Positions 1 to 11,735 are shown, counted from the stretch's first letter. The stretch: 44,193 bases of DNA from Chara braunii (GCA_003427395.1 BFEA01000273.1:326687-370879), one strand, 5' to 3'. Numbers and translations: made by a program. Notes: generated by a model from the letters alone, not told the origin.

Positions 1-274
1 GGTCCACGCACGTTCTCCTCCATTGCCTCCATTGCACTGCGGGGCCTTCCCCAAACCCCGAAAACTGCAGCACGTTAACGGGGAAGGCCCGCGGCCCATG
101 TATGGGTCAAGTACTGGTGGTTTAATGAAGTTCCTGGGTGTTGTAGAGGACAAGGACCAGACCCACAGTGATTGTTGGCAGCGGCAGCCAATAGTTGTTC
201 TGACAGGATAGGCCACCTACCCTACCCATCCCCAAGTTTATACTCTCAGCGCACCCCCTTTCCCGAACATATCT
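1..274. other. unassigned left edge
   Basis: I recognise no gene or repeat here. Only short open frames occur. The last bases (near 275-290) already match the start of the tandem duplication that follows. Confidence 0.3.
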
Positions 275-748
275 ATAATACTACTACCGACTTCAAAGCG
301 GCAATGACTTCCTTGACGCGACGTATGCTTTTAAGGTGCCTTCCTCCTAGTGTCCAAGCCACAGGTTGGACGGCATATGTGCGGGGCTGGCAGCGCCGGC
401 TACCCACTCATGTCACAGGGCTCTCGAACTGGTTTCGTCGTATGGTGCGTTTGACCATTGCTCACCCACTGCCGAATGCACACTCAACATACAAGCCTCC
501 TCCCGACCACATGTAATAATACTACCGACTTCAAAGCGGCAGTGACTTGATGCGACATATGCTTTTAAGGCGCCATCCTCCTAGAGTCCTAGCCAAAGGT
601 TGGACGACATATGTTTGTGACCGGCAACACCGGCTACCCACTCATGTCACACGGCTCTCAAACTGGCTTCGTCGTATGATGCGTTGGGCCATTCCTCACC
701 CACTGCCAAATGCACACTCGGGATACAGAGCCTCCTCCCGACCACATG
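275..748 (+). repeat. two-copy tandem duplication, period about 236 bp
   Basis: The segment starting at CTTCAAAGCGGCAATGACTT (291) recurs at 529 with substitutions and small indels. Both copies run through a shared block ending CTCCTCCCGACCACATG (near 513 and 748). Divergence is roughly 15 percent by eye. The second copy forms the N-terminal part of the Pro/Ser-rich open frame, so that frame is partly duplicated sequence. Confidence 0.8.
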
Positions 749-1557
749 CTGCAGACCATCACCCACTCCTGAACACCAATTATGGTTGCAGGCGGCATCA
801 ACCCTCCACACAGCATGACACAACGGGTCTACCCCCTACTGTTACTCTTGCTGAACTTGCAAACGCCAATGTGGATACACCAGCCCAACCAGAGAATGGT
901 CCATCAGTGACAAGTAATGTATACGCTGTTGAGGTTGCTGTAGCTGATGAAGGCCAACATCCGACCAATGCGGCTATTGCTCTCGAAATGGTGTCTCCCT
1001 CATCACTGTCGCCATCACCACCACCATCACCACCTTCTCCTCCACCACCACCATCACCACTACCACCTCCTCCCCCACCACTATCACAACTACCACCTCC
1101 TCCCCCACCACTGCCACCACCCCCGGTATCCCCACCGCCATCGTCATCAGCATTCCCGCAACCATCATCATCATTCCCATCATCATCGCCATCACCCTCC
1201 CCGCCAACATCTTCTTCTACACCATCCACCCAGTCATCTAACCCCTCCTCTGCTGCTTTTTCTTCCTTCCCTTCTTCTGCTTCTTCTTCTTCCTCCTCTC
1301 CCTCCTCTTCCTTCTCTTCCTCCTCTTCCTTACCCTCTTCGTCATCTCCCCCTTCTTCTCTACCCTCTTCGTCATCTCCACCTTCTTCTCTACCCTTTTC
1401 GCCATCTCCCCCTTCTTCTCTACCCTCTTCGTCATCTCCCCCCTCATCCTTTACCTTGCCTGATTCATCATCTTCGTTATCAACACATTCCTGTTCAGAT
1501 CAGTTGTCGCGGCGACCCTTTCGTCCAATACATCTACTGTTAAATCGGTTGTTGTAG
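550..1557 (+). CDS. Pro/Ser-rich low-complexity open frame, unrecognised
   Basis: An uninterrupted frame of about 335 codons runs from the ATG at 550 to the stop ending at 1557. The first 75 residues come from the upstream tandem duplication and are Arg/His-rich. Residues around 140-310 are almost only Pro and Ser, first as PPPS-type runs and then as a 10-residue SSLPSSSSPP-type repeat encoded by four copies of a 30 bp unit (about 1350-1445). I see no catalytic motif, signal peptide or membrane segment. Pro/Ser repeats of this kind occur in plant and algal wall proteins (extensin-like), but the lack of a signal peptide and the repeat origin argue against a firm assignment. It may be an open frame created by a microsatellite. 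Confidence 0.3.
   Translation: MRHMLLRRHPPRVLAKGWTTYVCDRQHRLPTHVTRLSNWLRRMMRWAIPHPLPNAHSGYRASSRPHAADHHPLLNTNYGCRRHQPSTQHDTTGLPPTVTLAELANANVDTPAQPENGPSVTSNVYAVEVAVADEGQHPTNAAIALEMVSPSSLSPSPPPSPPSPPPPPSPLPPPPPPLSQLPPPPPPLPPPPVSPPPSSSAFPQPSSSFPSSSPSPSPPTSSSTPSTQSSNPSSAAFSSFPSSASSSSSSPSSSFSSSSSLPSSSSPPSSLPSSSSPPSSLPFSPSPPSSLPSSSSPPSSFTLPDSSSSLSTHSCSDQLSRRPFRPIHLLLNRLL
1000..1490 (+). repeat. CCA/TCC-type minisatellite
   Basis: Pyrimidine-rich low-complexity DNA: trinucleotide-like CCATCACCACCACC runs, then TTCTTCC runs, then about four copies of a 30 bp unit with the core CTACCCTCTTCGTCATCTCC. It explains the shadow open frames seen here on both strands. Confidence 0.85.
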
Positions 1558-1775
1558 ACACCTCTTTGGCGGAGGAGCTCCCCGTCTCCACCTCCGTCTC
1601 CAAGACAACGGCCTCGTTTGTCCATGGATAGTATAATCATTGTGCCCACTGCAGGGGTTCCAGATCTGCTCCGATGTCATGTCTGCCACCGTACAGAAAG
1701 ACGACGTCGCGTTCAAGACAATGTGGCGACAATTTCTCCAGCATTAAGAGTCTGCGTGTGCATCAAACATAAGGT
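1558..1775. other. unassigned spacer
   Basis: No recognisable gene or repeat. Short frames only. Confidence 0.3.
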
Positions 1776-2800
1776 GTGACCGCCTATGCAGCTTTTGCAC
1801 TACTGACAACCACCTTAAGCACAAGTATGGCTGATCAGCCTCCATTACCTGCATCTGACCCACCCATATCTCACCCACCTATTTCTCCCTCGCCCGACCC
1901 CGCATGTTCCCCAACCCCAATGGCCAATGACTTGCCTTCTGATCATTTGATGGAGCCCCTAACTGGAGATGACCTCTCTCCGAAGCGTGTACTAGAGCCA
2001 ATTCAGTTTCCACAAACGAAGGAACCAATAGAAACGATCAAGGCCACATTGAATCTCCGCCTGCCGTGCAATCCACAGAACTCTACCACACAACCAGTAG
2101 AATCCTATGATCTCATAGTGTTGCAGCGAGACTGTTGTGCGTAGTATGCTGTCAATGTAAGTGTCCTGTTTACAACTGTAACACCGTACACAATTTCTGA
2201 TTTTGTTGATATTGTTCGCTGGATAGAAGAAGAGCACCGTGTTGTCTGTTCAGAGGATGACAATACTGGTCCTGGAGTGAATATAAAAGTTATCTATGAC
2301 ATTTATAAAGACCACAATTGCAACCTGCTCCCCAAACAAACTCAAATATCCGCACATACATCCTGCATCGCCCATGACATTTCAGCGCTGTGACCTTTGC
2401 AGACAATTCATGGGCCTTATGGGACAATGGAGGTAGGGTGCACAATGTGAGTAGCATTAGCTCTTTCTTTAACCAAGTAGCAAATACTCACTCAATTTGG
2501 ATTGTCCTTCAGGAACAATATGTTACGTCGCACTCGCAAGCGCTTCAGTTTCTGGAGTGCAATCCGGATGCGCAATTACCTCATTCCCCTGCACATGACC
2601 AAGCAGTGTCCCCTCTCTGTGTAGATTGGGCAGATTCTTCTCCAGACAATAAAAGAACCTCCTTAGAAGATGTTGGTTGTGCCCTTCCATTCTGTGGTCA
2701 TACAACCATAATCCGGTTAGCATGCATGGTGCTGCTCCGAACACTAAGAAGGGATGGTCACTATCAGCCTCTGTCACAAAAACTGCAACTCTTTGTTGTG
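1776..2800 (+). pseudogene. decayed or multi-exon coding stretch, unrecognised
   Basis: Two adjoining open segments on the plus strand look more protein-like than their surroundings. The first (1776-2144, 122 codons) is Pro-rich, with a hydrophobic start and then PISHPPISPSPDP-like wording. The second (2145-2393) lies directly behind its stop, has no ATG, and stays open for 82 codons. It has ordinary globular composition, including the string DIVRWIEEEH and the acidic VCSEDDNTGPG. Acceptor-like CCTTTGCAG (near 2393-2401) and CCTTCAG (near 2508-2514) and donor-like GTAGGG (near 2431) follow, so introns are possible. I cannot name the family. Confidence 0.25.
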
Positions 2801-4535
2801 TGCAGACTACTTCGATTATGTTTTGTAGGGAAAAGAAAATCCCTCTGGGGCCCCCCTAAGCCCCCATTGTGGTTTGCCATTACAACGAGTTCATGCACAA
2901 CAAATGTTGCCTTCTGCAGTAGGTACATAAGCATTCGTTTGGTTCCGTCATGGTGCTCTTCTTCAGTCCTGCGTCGTTGCAATAGCGAAAATTCTCACAC
3001 ATTCTAATCTCGTCGACCTTTGATTTTTTCCACTGCAAGCTCATCGCTGACAATTTTACTTAGCCGATCTTCAAAAAAAAAAAACTACACGGATGACCCC
3101 ATCTCCATAACCGCCTTTATTTGCTACTTCGAGTTTCGAAAAGAAATGTCGCTTATGCCTTCCCACGACCACTCCTGAACCTTTAAACTCATTTATTTTT
3201 CCTCGACATCTTGTAGCATGAATATTTATCATCCGCAGTCCGTACATGAACGGTTAATTTCTCCTTCCGAGGGACAAATCATTGCAGTCGTGACAATCCC
3301 GTCTTTGACAAGCTCGAATCTGGATAAACTTCGAGCATCGAGCTTCACCAGATCCTTCGTCGTACCCATCTGCAATTCAACTTCATCCACTTGTGGCAAA
3401 CATTAGCAATTGTTTTATGTACACCGACTTCTTCGACTGCGTTCGGTAGAAAAAAAAATACCATGCCTCTTGGACCCCTCGACACCCCTCCTTAACGCCC
3501 AATGCGGTTTTTTATTGCGGCGACCTAATGCGCTCACAATATGAACTTCTGCAGTCAGAACACAAACGATTGTTCGACTTTGGTCTTCTTAATTCGGGCG
3601 TCCTGACGGTTGGGGGAATCCCTGTTCTCATATTTTCGGATTCCGTCGAAGTTGGATTATTTTCCACCACAAGATTCTCGCTGGCGAGTTTGCCCGTCGA
3701 TCTCCAAAGCAAACTACGTTGATGTCATCATCTGCACAACCGTCATACTATGATAATTTAAAATCTGGAACGAAATGTCGCTAGGACCTCCCCCGATCCT
3801 CCCTGAACCCCCAATTCCACCCGCTTGCAACTTCGTGCCATCCACTTTTGGCAATCCTTGGCAATTGTTCTATGCTTGCCTGCTTCTTCGACTATGTTTG
3901 GTAGAGAAAAAAAAAACATGCCTCTTGGACCCCTCAATGACCTGTTTGAACCCCCGATGCGCTTTGTTAGTACGGCGAGTTTATGGCAATACGAACTTCT
4001 CGAGTCGAAACACAAATGGTCATTCGGTTTTGGCATAGTGCTCATCGTTGGCCCCACGTCGTGACTGTTAAGGGAAGTCACTCTTCTCGAAAGTTGGGAT
4101 CCCGTCGAACTTGGATTTTTTCTACTGCAAGATCCTTGTTGGGAGTCTTTTCGTCGATCTCTAGATAAAACTATGCGGATGTCGTAATCTCCATAACAAC
4201 CATACGGTTTTTTTTTTTTTTTTTAATTCTAAAAAGAAATATCATTATAGCCTCCCCGCAACCCTCCCTAAACCCTCAAACTCGTTTGTCTTTTCCTCGG
4301 CACCTCGTGGCAGTGATGGTTGTCCTCCACATTCATACAATAAACAGTTGATCTGTCCTTACAACACACTCATCATTGCAATGGCGGGAATCAAATTTCT
4401 AACAAGTTCGGATCCTGGGGAATTTCAAAAACTTCTCTTCGCCGAATGTTGTGTACGACCCGCCAGCAATACCTTATCATCCATATTCGGCTGACCTTGT
4501 AAATTTACTTATGTACGACGAGTTCTTAAACTATG
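2790..4535 (+). repeat. divergent tandem repeat, about three units of 0.45-0.62 kb
   Basis: A block reading CGACTRYGTTYGGTAGA, an A-run and then CATGCCTCTTGGACCCCTC recurs near 3434 and 3890, with a more diverged form near 2812. Other blocks also recur: AAAGAAATGTCGCT, GATCCCGTCGAACTTGGA-like wording, and GATGTCGTAATCTCCATAAC near 3105, 3723 and 4173. Units differ in length through indels and A/T-run changes. The short open frames inside are not conserved between units, so I do not call genes. Confidence 0.65.
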
Positions 4536-4547
4536 AATGGTTGGGAA

Positions 4548-5322
4548 CAGGGTAAGCGGCGTTCGGGATGAGACGAACGACCGAACCCGAACGCCCAAAT
4601 ATATGGGACCCCTTGGGGATGCGTTCGGTCGTTTGGGCCAAACGTGGACAAAAAAAAATGAAAATAAAAAAAATCAAAATAATATGGAAACAAGATATGT
4701 TATGAAAAAAAAANAAAAAAAAAAAAAAAAAAAAAGATTTGCATAAGCATTACATGAATTTACATCCAAATTCCTTACCAAATTTAAAATAAAAATAAAA
4801 TACGAAGAACAAATACTAATAATAAAAATAAATAAAAATAAAAAAAAAATTAAATTTAGTGAGTCCGCAAGCACGTTTTCGACACCGTCATCTTTGGCGA
4901 TTTTTCATTTTTTTTTTGGCATAGCGAAATGTCATGAAAATTTACAGATGTGTACTTCACATAATAAAAAACCCACTTAAAAAGTTTCAAAAAATAATAA
5001 AATTGTTTAGACCTTGAACTAAAGTGAAAACAAAAAGTAAAAAGTGAAAAAAAAACGTGGGCGAGCACATTTTGGCATCGCCATCTTTGGCGATTTTTAT
5101 TTCTTATTTGGCTAAGCCAAATGACGTCAAAATTTATAGACATTTACCTCACGTCATAGAGAACTCACAAAACAAAATTCAGAAAAAAAATTAAAAACAT
5201 CTGGTCCTGAAATAAGTTTTGGCGGGGCCGAACGCCATCGGGTTTGGATCCCGTACGGGACCCCGAACGCCCGTACGTACGAAGGTCGGTCTGGGGACCT
5301 CCGTACGTACGGGCTGGTGACC
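4548..5322. mobile_element. 775 bp MULE-like non-autonomous transposon (GGTTACC family)
   Basis: The element is bounded by an exact 11 bp direct repeat, ATGGTTGGGAA (4537-4547 and 5323-5333), which fits the 9-11 bp target duplications of Mutator-like elements. Its ends are imperfect inverted repeats rich in GTTCGGG and CGTACG words. The left end reads AGGGTAAGCGGCGTTCGGG; the right end, read inward, reads GGTCACCAGCCCGTACG. The interior is A/T-rich with long A-runs and one ambiguous base at 4714. It shares interior blocks in reverse orientation with the insertion at 32775-33559. No transposase frame is seen. Confidence 0.7.
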
Positions 5323-5604
5323 ATGGTTGGGAAAATATTTTTGCCTCGTGCATCCTCTTTGCACCCTCGTAAACCCCACTTGTCGTTAGTCATTTCGACA
5401 AGCTGATGCGTTGCAAACTCTCTTTTTTACAGTTGGGATAACTGCGGTCATTTGTTTCTCTCTCGTAGTCGACCGTGTGTGCCCGAACTATGGAAGAAAA
5501 TGTTGGCAACACATCACATCGCCGAAATGACAAACAAAATGTTGGTTTACGTGGGGTGCAAAGGGGCGTGGGAGATAATTATTTTAAACTTGTTATAGTA
5601 GAAG
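5323..5604. other. spacer between two small transposons
   Basis: No feature recognised apart from the right target duplication of one element (5323-5333) and the left target duplication of the next (5596-5604). Confidence 0.3.
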
Positions 5605-5937
5605 CTATGTAGCACCGTGTTCGCATTTGGAGGCGAATGTGAACATGTTCGCCCGAACGCGAACAAGCGCCCCAAACCCTTCGAACGCGAACATAAAAAG
5701 TATTATTAAAAGAACAAAAACAATATTAAAAAAAAAATAAAAACAGTACATGTTATGTAAAAAACAATACAAGCAACATTTGCCTTGGAGTGAAGTTCAA
5801 ATTCGTAGCCAATCACGAGTTAAAAATAAAAAACCGAAAAACATTTTTTTTTTTCTTTTTTACGACAAAAAATTATGTTCGCCCGAACATGTTCGCGCGA
5901 ACGTGAAGGGATGTGAACACGTTCGTCGTGCTACGCA
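5605..5937. mobile_element. 333 bp MITE, GTAGCAC family (MULE-like)
   Basis: Terminal inverted repeats: the left end reads TATGTAGCACCGTGTTCGC, and the right end ends GTGCTACGCA, preceded by GAACACGTTCGTC. The flanks TAGTAGAAG (5596-5604) and TAATAGAAG (5938-5946) form a 9 bp target duplication with one mismatch. Subterminal regions are built from TTCG..CGAACG words. The A/T-rich interior contains CAAATTCGTAGCCAATCA, shared with the copies at 28068 and 32536. It has no coding capacity and depends on a transposase from elsewhere. Confidence 0.8.
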
Positions 5938-7329
5938 TAATAGAAGAAATCTTTTTACGCAGTGAAATTGCCAATGCCTGGTGAATACGGATGTCACGGA
6001 ATTGCGGAGCGCAATTTTCGAAGTTCGCTAGGATCCGAACTTATCAAAGATATGTTTCCCGCTATTTCGGTGATTAGTGTATCGACAGGACAGACCAACC
6101 ATCGCATGAAGTTGTACAAGCGATCATTCATTGCTTGTCGTGAGACACTCATTCTTGTCGCCACACTGTTTTTTTTTTCTTCTGGTAGGCAGAAAATGAC
6201 TCCTGAAGTATTCCCTCCAAAGACCCCTCTACGTGCCAAAAAGGGGGGTGAAATGCTCGACGACATTGTTGACTGTGGGACCCCTGGGTTGGACTATAGT
6301 CCAAAACTGTCAATTTACAACCCATAAATATGGTGAAGATTCGTTGCCGACATTTCTCTCCTGTCTTTTACAGGGTGTGAACAATTCTCTGAAATACCCA
6401 TTGAAGTGATGTTGTTGTCAAGTTTTTTTATCGAGCACAGCGTTTACAAAACAAAGGGCCACACGACAACATAAAGGATCGTTCAAGGAATAAATCCATG
6501 AACTTGGCTATGGAAACAAGACACATCTTCGACTTGCATTCCCATCGAGAAGTCCTACACTTAACACCGACAAGCCCATTAGATAGTTCGTCTTTCGAAC
6601 AGTCCCACACTACTTTCCCCCCAAAAAAGGTCTCGCTTATCGTGAAAGCTTTGGGGATTGCATGGCCTTGCCAGGTAGCGGAACGACACAGTTCCTAGGA
6701 CTGGTTTCATTTGCCTCCCCATACATAGTTCACGTTTCTGTCGTAGTACATTGAGCATCTTCAACGACCAGCTTCCACGTGACCATGGGTACGTGTTTCA
6801 CTACCTCTGATAAAAAGGGAAAACGGTTGATAAGCATTGATTATTCATCAAATAACACCCCTCTTCCAGTACGTCGTTAAGGCAATGTAACTAGAGTGGT
6901 ACACAGTTCATAAGCATTGATTATTCATCGGAGTAACTGTCTACCGCACCTGCAATTCCATCAAAATTGCAATCTGATGTGAGGTTCCTGTCTGAAGCCA
7001 CTGTACATCAGACATGTCAGAAAGGAGCGTTGCAAAGAAAATGGCGATATTGTAAATTTTGCCTGCACCTCTGTTGGGGGATAGATTACCGTATAGCATG
7101 GGTAATAGGAACCAAAGGAAGAGAGAACAATACCAAAGAGCGAAAAACATATTTTCAGAAAAAACATTGCTTATCATATGTGGCATGTCATGTTGCAAGG
7201 ATCGTTGTTGTTATAATGTGTCACCGGACGATGTCTGAAAGGTGAGACAAAGACTGTACAGTTAGAGTCTGGAAGGGAGAGTGGAGTGGTGGATGAAAAA
7301 CCTTAAAGATTCCACGGTCAATGAGGGTA
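5938..7329 (+). other. possible upstream part of the DUF7869-like pseudogene; otherwise unassigned
   Basis: Plus-strand open frames at 5962-6327 (121 codons) and 6967-7245 (92 codons) have ordinary composition. The second has several Cys and His residues. They lie on the same strand and just upstream of the DUF7869-like pseudogene and could be its eroded N-terminal portion, but I see no diagnostic motif. Confidence 0.25.
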
Positions 7330-9255
7330 AACAAAAATGTGTCTATTCTATAGAGTTGGAACGTTCGATGTGTTTCAAGGCGTGCTGCAATATTCTCGGT
7401 GTCCCTCGTAATATATTTTATAGTTAGAAGAAACGCTTCAACAACGTCTTTGTACATTACGGACATGGGCTGACAGATAGACAACAACCAAAAGAAAAAA
7501 TCGTCAACCATGCTTGCGAGCATGAAAATTTTCATCAAGTGTCATGCGGATAAGATGCCAAACGAGATGGTTCATCGAGATGTAGTTTACAGACTGAAAC
7601 TTCGTTTCCCGACTGCTTTCAAGAAGAGATCGATTTATGAGTCAATCAAATCAGACTATGTGGTTGTTAGCCTCAAAGTCGCATTGGAATCAACTTTTAC
7701 AAAATATGGCAGAAATACTTTTATCATGTTACACAGTAACACTCTAACACGTTTACGAAGTGCATTGACTTTCATAAACTAAAAGAACGTATATCATGTG
7801 TTGCTCTTCCTCGTGATCGACAATGGGCTCAAAAGGAGATGAAAGTTCATCGACAACATCAAGTTGAACATATATTGGACTATAGTTTGACAACGGTTAA
7901 TTCAACGGCCCGCCCAAAAGAGTGTTTGTGTCTCATCATTAATGACATGGATAAGAAGAAGACGATTATCCCCCATATTGGTCAGACCAACTACTCGAAA
8001 ACACTTGGGCCAAAGATGATGATGAAGAGGAATCTTACAAATGTCATTGCACACGGTAGAGATCATTGTATTTATATCTACACGTGATTTTTGTATTATA
8101 AGCACGTTTCCAACACTGTCCCTCGTTGAAATTCAGGTGTGTGAGAATCCACTTCCACAATTTTTGTGCATTTAAGCAGACAATTAGTGGCGGAAAATAA
8201 AAAACAAATATATATGTGCATTAGCTGCACTTTTGGTTAAGTTCAATGTTTTGCAAAAGGTGGAAATGAGTTTCATGATGGTGGGGCATACCCATACAGA
8301 CATTGATGTTACTTTCAGCGTCGTCTCATAAAAATTAAAAGATATAGAAGTTTATACTAGGCACGAGTTGTACAAGTTCATAGAGCAATCCCGCATCCCT
8401 CATACATTGACATATTGGATAAGTATCACAAACGCAGTCGTTGCGTTTGACATCGTGGGTATTTCCAAAATGCACCTGCTTACATTTTTGTTGGTTGAAG
8501 ATAATATGACCATGCTATACAAGGAGTTTTGCGATGACGATTCGATTCATTGGTTCAACCAGAATCCCAATGGAAGCTACGTAGGTCCTTCGTGGTCATT
8601 TGACCCGCCTCTTGTTCAACCCATTCCTAGAAATGATTACTTGACGAATCGAAATTGTGTTATTTGCTTCCGCGAGTTACTAGAGAGCAAGCAGACAACC
8701 TCACGTACTTACAACGAATATGAGGTGAGTCGGAGAGAAAGAGAGCATTGTGTTACTGGATGAGGTTATCAAACATGGTGATTCGACCATTGCAAACGGT
8801 TTGTGCACACAACCTCTGCAAAGTTTTTGGCCAACAACGAGAGTGCTAGAGAGTGACAAACACCCTTCCCGCAACGTGTCAACGTCGAGGACAAGGAGCG
8901 CATGTTTGTTGGACGCAGAAAAGATCGCCCGAAGACCAATTTCGACCCTCTGATCCATGTTGATGTTGACACTTTTCTAATCCTTTGCCCTCCGGCGATG
9001 AACTTTCAAAATGTGTGCTCATTTGGGTGGAAAAACACTTTGTCTAGTGGGTTTTGACAAAGATATATCAGATTACACTGAAGTGTTGGTGGAATACTGG
9101 ATACCGACTGGGAGATCAAAGTCGCTCGAAGAACTTTATGATAACGCATGGGAGAGAAGATGGAAGAAGACTAATGAAACACAACGACAACACGCTGACT
9201 TGATCAATTTTGGCTGGGAGAGACCAGCCAGAGGTACACAGTCTTTTATGACAAG
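7330..9255 (+). pseudogene. DUF7869-like (GHTH..ID) protein pseudogene
   Basis: Reading across frames on the plus strand gives a degenerate copy of the large eukaryotic family annotated as DUF7869. Diagnostic parts in order: a segment ending near 7850 with LPRDRQWAQKEM-like wording; LCLIINDMDKKKTIIPHIGQ (about 7927-7986), where family members have an I-D-G-M-D-Q-S-K-type motif; a Q-A-D-N then W-R-K-I-K-N-K-Y stretch (about 8177-8212) interrupted by a stop; and SFMMVGHTHTDID followed by TFS (about 8269-8320), the hallmark MVGHTHxDID motif. An intact 131-codon frame follows (8368-8763), and the C-terminal part reaches 9011-9255. At least six stops or frameshifts break it. Such genes are often found in repeat-rich DNA; their biochemical role is not established. 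I am confident of the family resemblance, less so of the ends. Confidence 0.7.
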
Positions 9256-9273
9256 ACTTATCACTTCTCCCGT

Positions 9274-9790
9274 GTGTAGCATCGTGTTCGGGTTTGGTGA
9301 CCGAACTCGAACGTTCGCGACCGAACGCGAACGAGTGCCAAAACCGTCCGAACGTGAAAAAAAAAAATTTAGAAAAGAAAAAACAATTCTCCTAGGCTAC
9401 TAACTCGGTCGTCCGGGTGATCTTGTTTTCTTAGGCAGCTCGAGCATACAAGGGCCAAAGTGGGTCCCGCCCCCCCCCCCCCCCCCCCCATTTTTTTTTT
9501 TTTTTAATCTGCATAAAAGTTGATAAAACTATGTTATGAAAAAATATAAATTGCACAATTTTAGCCTCAGGGTCACATCGAAATTATTAACCAAATATAA
9601 AAATAAAAAATAAAGTTAAAAAATATGTTTTTTAATTTTTAAGGTTTTTTTTTTTTTTGCCTAGCAGTCAAGTGGTTCCGGGCCACTCTGGTAGCCAAGT
9701 AATTCTCAGAAAATCTAAAAAAACAAATGTTATGTGAAATAATAATACAAACAACTTTTGCTGGGAGGTTTCTCCTAGTGTTTAAATAAA
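9274..9790. mobile_element. GTAGCAC-family MITE, right end lost, with a nested insertion
   Basis: The left end reads GTAGCATCGTGTTCGGG, followed by GAACG-rich subterminal words. After the nested element (9392-9700), the family interior resumes with ATGTTATGTGAAATAATAAT and CAACTTTTG, as in the other copies. I cannot find a matching right inverted repeat, so this copy is truncated or eroded. Confidence 0.55.
9392..9700. mobile_element. 309 bp small inverted-repeat transposon nested in the MITE
   Basis: The flanks AATTCTC at 9385-9391 and 9701-9707 are a direct repeat. The ends are inverted: CTAGGCTACTAACTCGG on the left, and ACTTGGCTACCAGAGTGG read inward from the right. The interior includes C- and T-homopolymers (9471-9505) and a block similar, in reverse complement, to the insertion at 16756-17042 (CTGAGG..AAATTTGGTTAA wording). 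Confidence 0.55.
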
Positions 9791-10710
9791 TGTTAAAGCT
9801 GCACTTCAAGATATGAGTCCATCTGTTGAAGAGAGTGTCGATGAAAGGGAGAAAAACGATGAGTGCACGTCATAGATGTTTTCAGTCCTCCTAATAGGCG
9901 AGCGAATACGATTTTCGAGAATGGATTAACCGGACTGGGATTGTGAGAGTGTGATGAGATCCGAACTTTTCTTTTATAGAAAAACGAGACCTGCAAGGAA
10001 GCACATTCTTTTGGAGTTTGCGGATTACTGCAATTTTTTCGGTTCAGTTGAGGATACCGTAGTCGAATTTGTCTGCGATCGTGTATGAGCTTTTATAAGA
10101 TGGTTGGGTGATGTTTGCGCAATTTTAAAAATTTAGTTTATCATAGAAAATGTTGTTTTGGTTTTATGACAAATCCTTTCCATTTCTGTTTTGCATGCCA
10201 TATCTTGTGTAAGGAGTACGACATGAGCGATGGCCCATTGGCATGATTATTCGTATCCCATTCGCCCTTGCGCGTATTATGACTTCCGTGGTATGGGCGA
10301 TGCCATGGAAATTCTCGGGGTGATGAGGACGGAGTTCAAAAGGCAACCCATGGACGAGTGTCATCCCCTTCTTGGACAAGCCTTTTAATACCTGGTCCGA
10401 GAATGAATGAGATCGAACAATGGCGATATAGAAATACCCATGGCATGAGGACTACAAGTTTTCTTCTGCAATGGAGTGTGGAGGCGGCAAAGGCCTAATC
10501 AAAGTACCTCACTATGCCGTCGGCTTCAGGCAACTTCTGTCCCTGCATGCCGTGGTCGGGCAGCAAGACCGTCCCGCTTCTTACCTTTGTTGTGAGAATG
10601 TCACCAGGTCACCACACACCGGTTGCCCAAGCTTGAGAGAAGAGTTGTTGGATTGCGCCTCTCAAAATCCATTTCTGGGATGATATCCGCTGTGTGGTAG
10701 AGGGAGGTGA
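9791..10710. other. unassigned flank of the large retrotransposon
   Basis: Only short frames; nothing recognised. The last five bases, GGTGA (10706-10710), would be the left target-site sequence of the large LTR element. The matching right copy lies outside the window. Confidence 0.3.
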
Positions 10711-11735
10711 TGTCGAGCGCATCAGTCCCCCGCTGTGCGGGACCCTCCCGACAACGTCACGTAAGAGTTGGTCTACTCACGATACACAAGGAGCTTCCGC
10801 AAGCCACTCCGGCTGAGTGCGTCAGCCATACCTCTCGCGAGCCCCTACGACATGATAGGATCAACGTGAGGTACAACTTACCTCTACTTCCGGGAGCTGT
10901 CACCTCCCCTCGGTGGGCGTATCCCCGCCGAGCTACCAATCCACAATACGAAAGTTAATTGGCTACAATCGCATAGGTGGACCAGCCGAAGACGTTTCTT
11001 GTACGTTGTAGCATAGGAGGTATACGCGGTCTCACACCTCTATCGGACCCGTACGCGAATCGATACATTGGGGGGTTGAAACCCCAAGCGCGACTCGTCG
11101 GTGGTCGACTAGGACGCATCTCACTCATCACTCGTTACACCACGCTTTAAAACATAAAATTAAAAACACACAGACACACGGAACGACACAAAAAAAAACA
11201 ACACTCCTAGTCCCGTCTGTAGTTATCCCATAATCTTCCGACGTGGAAATCAGATAGGCGATAGTCGTGAGACTTAGTATAAAACCGCGACTAGCAATGC
11301 AAGCATACACAAGTTGTCGCAATGATGGTGTAATATATAGTACCCATAATCATGCGGTTCTCGTTAATTCCGAGGGTCGCGCTCGGCACTCAAGTATCGA
11401 CTGACACTTGCCTTGAATGGTTAATCTCTCGACGCTAGACAACCGCTAAGTGTGGTTGAGAACCAAACCTTCTCCTGCACCCTGCCGATAATGGGTGGTA
11501 CACAGTTCGTACATGTGGTGACAATCGTCTCTTATTGCTCTAGAGACCAGCTCCATTATCCAGAGACTGGAGATAACTCAAGGGGTTTTGACTTTGACGG
11601 CTACCACGGACTACAACATCCAACAATAAAATTCTTAAAAAGCAAAGGATAAAAAAAGGTTCTCCTTTTTCTCTCAATACATAGTCTATTTTGTCCTTGC
11701 GCACGGTCACAATAGGCCTCGCGAACACTGAATGT

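Noticed and set aside
798-1229. Gly/Asp-rich open frame on the minus strand.
   Set aside because: It is the complement of the CCA/TCC minisatellite; the composition is explained by the repeat.
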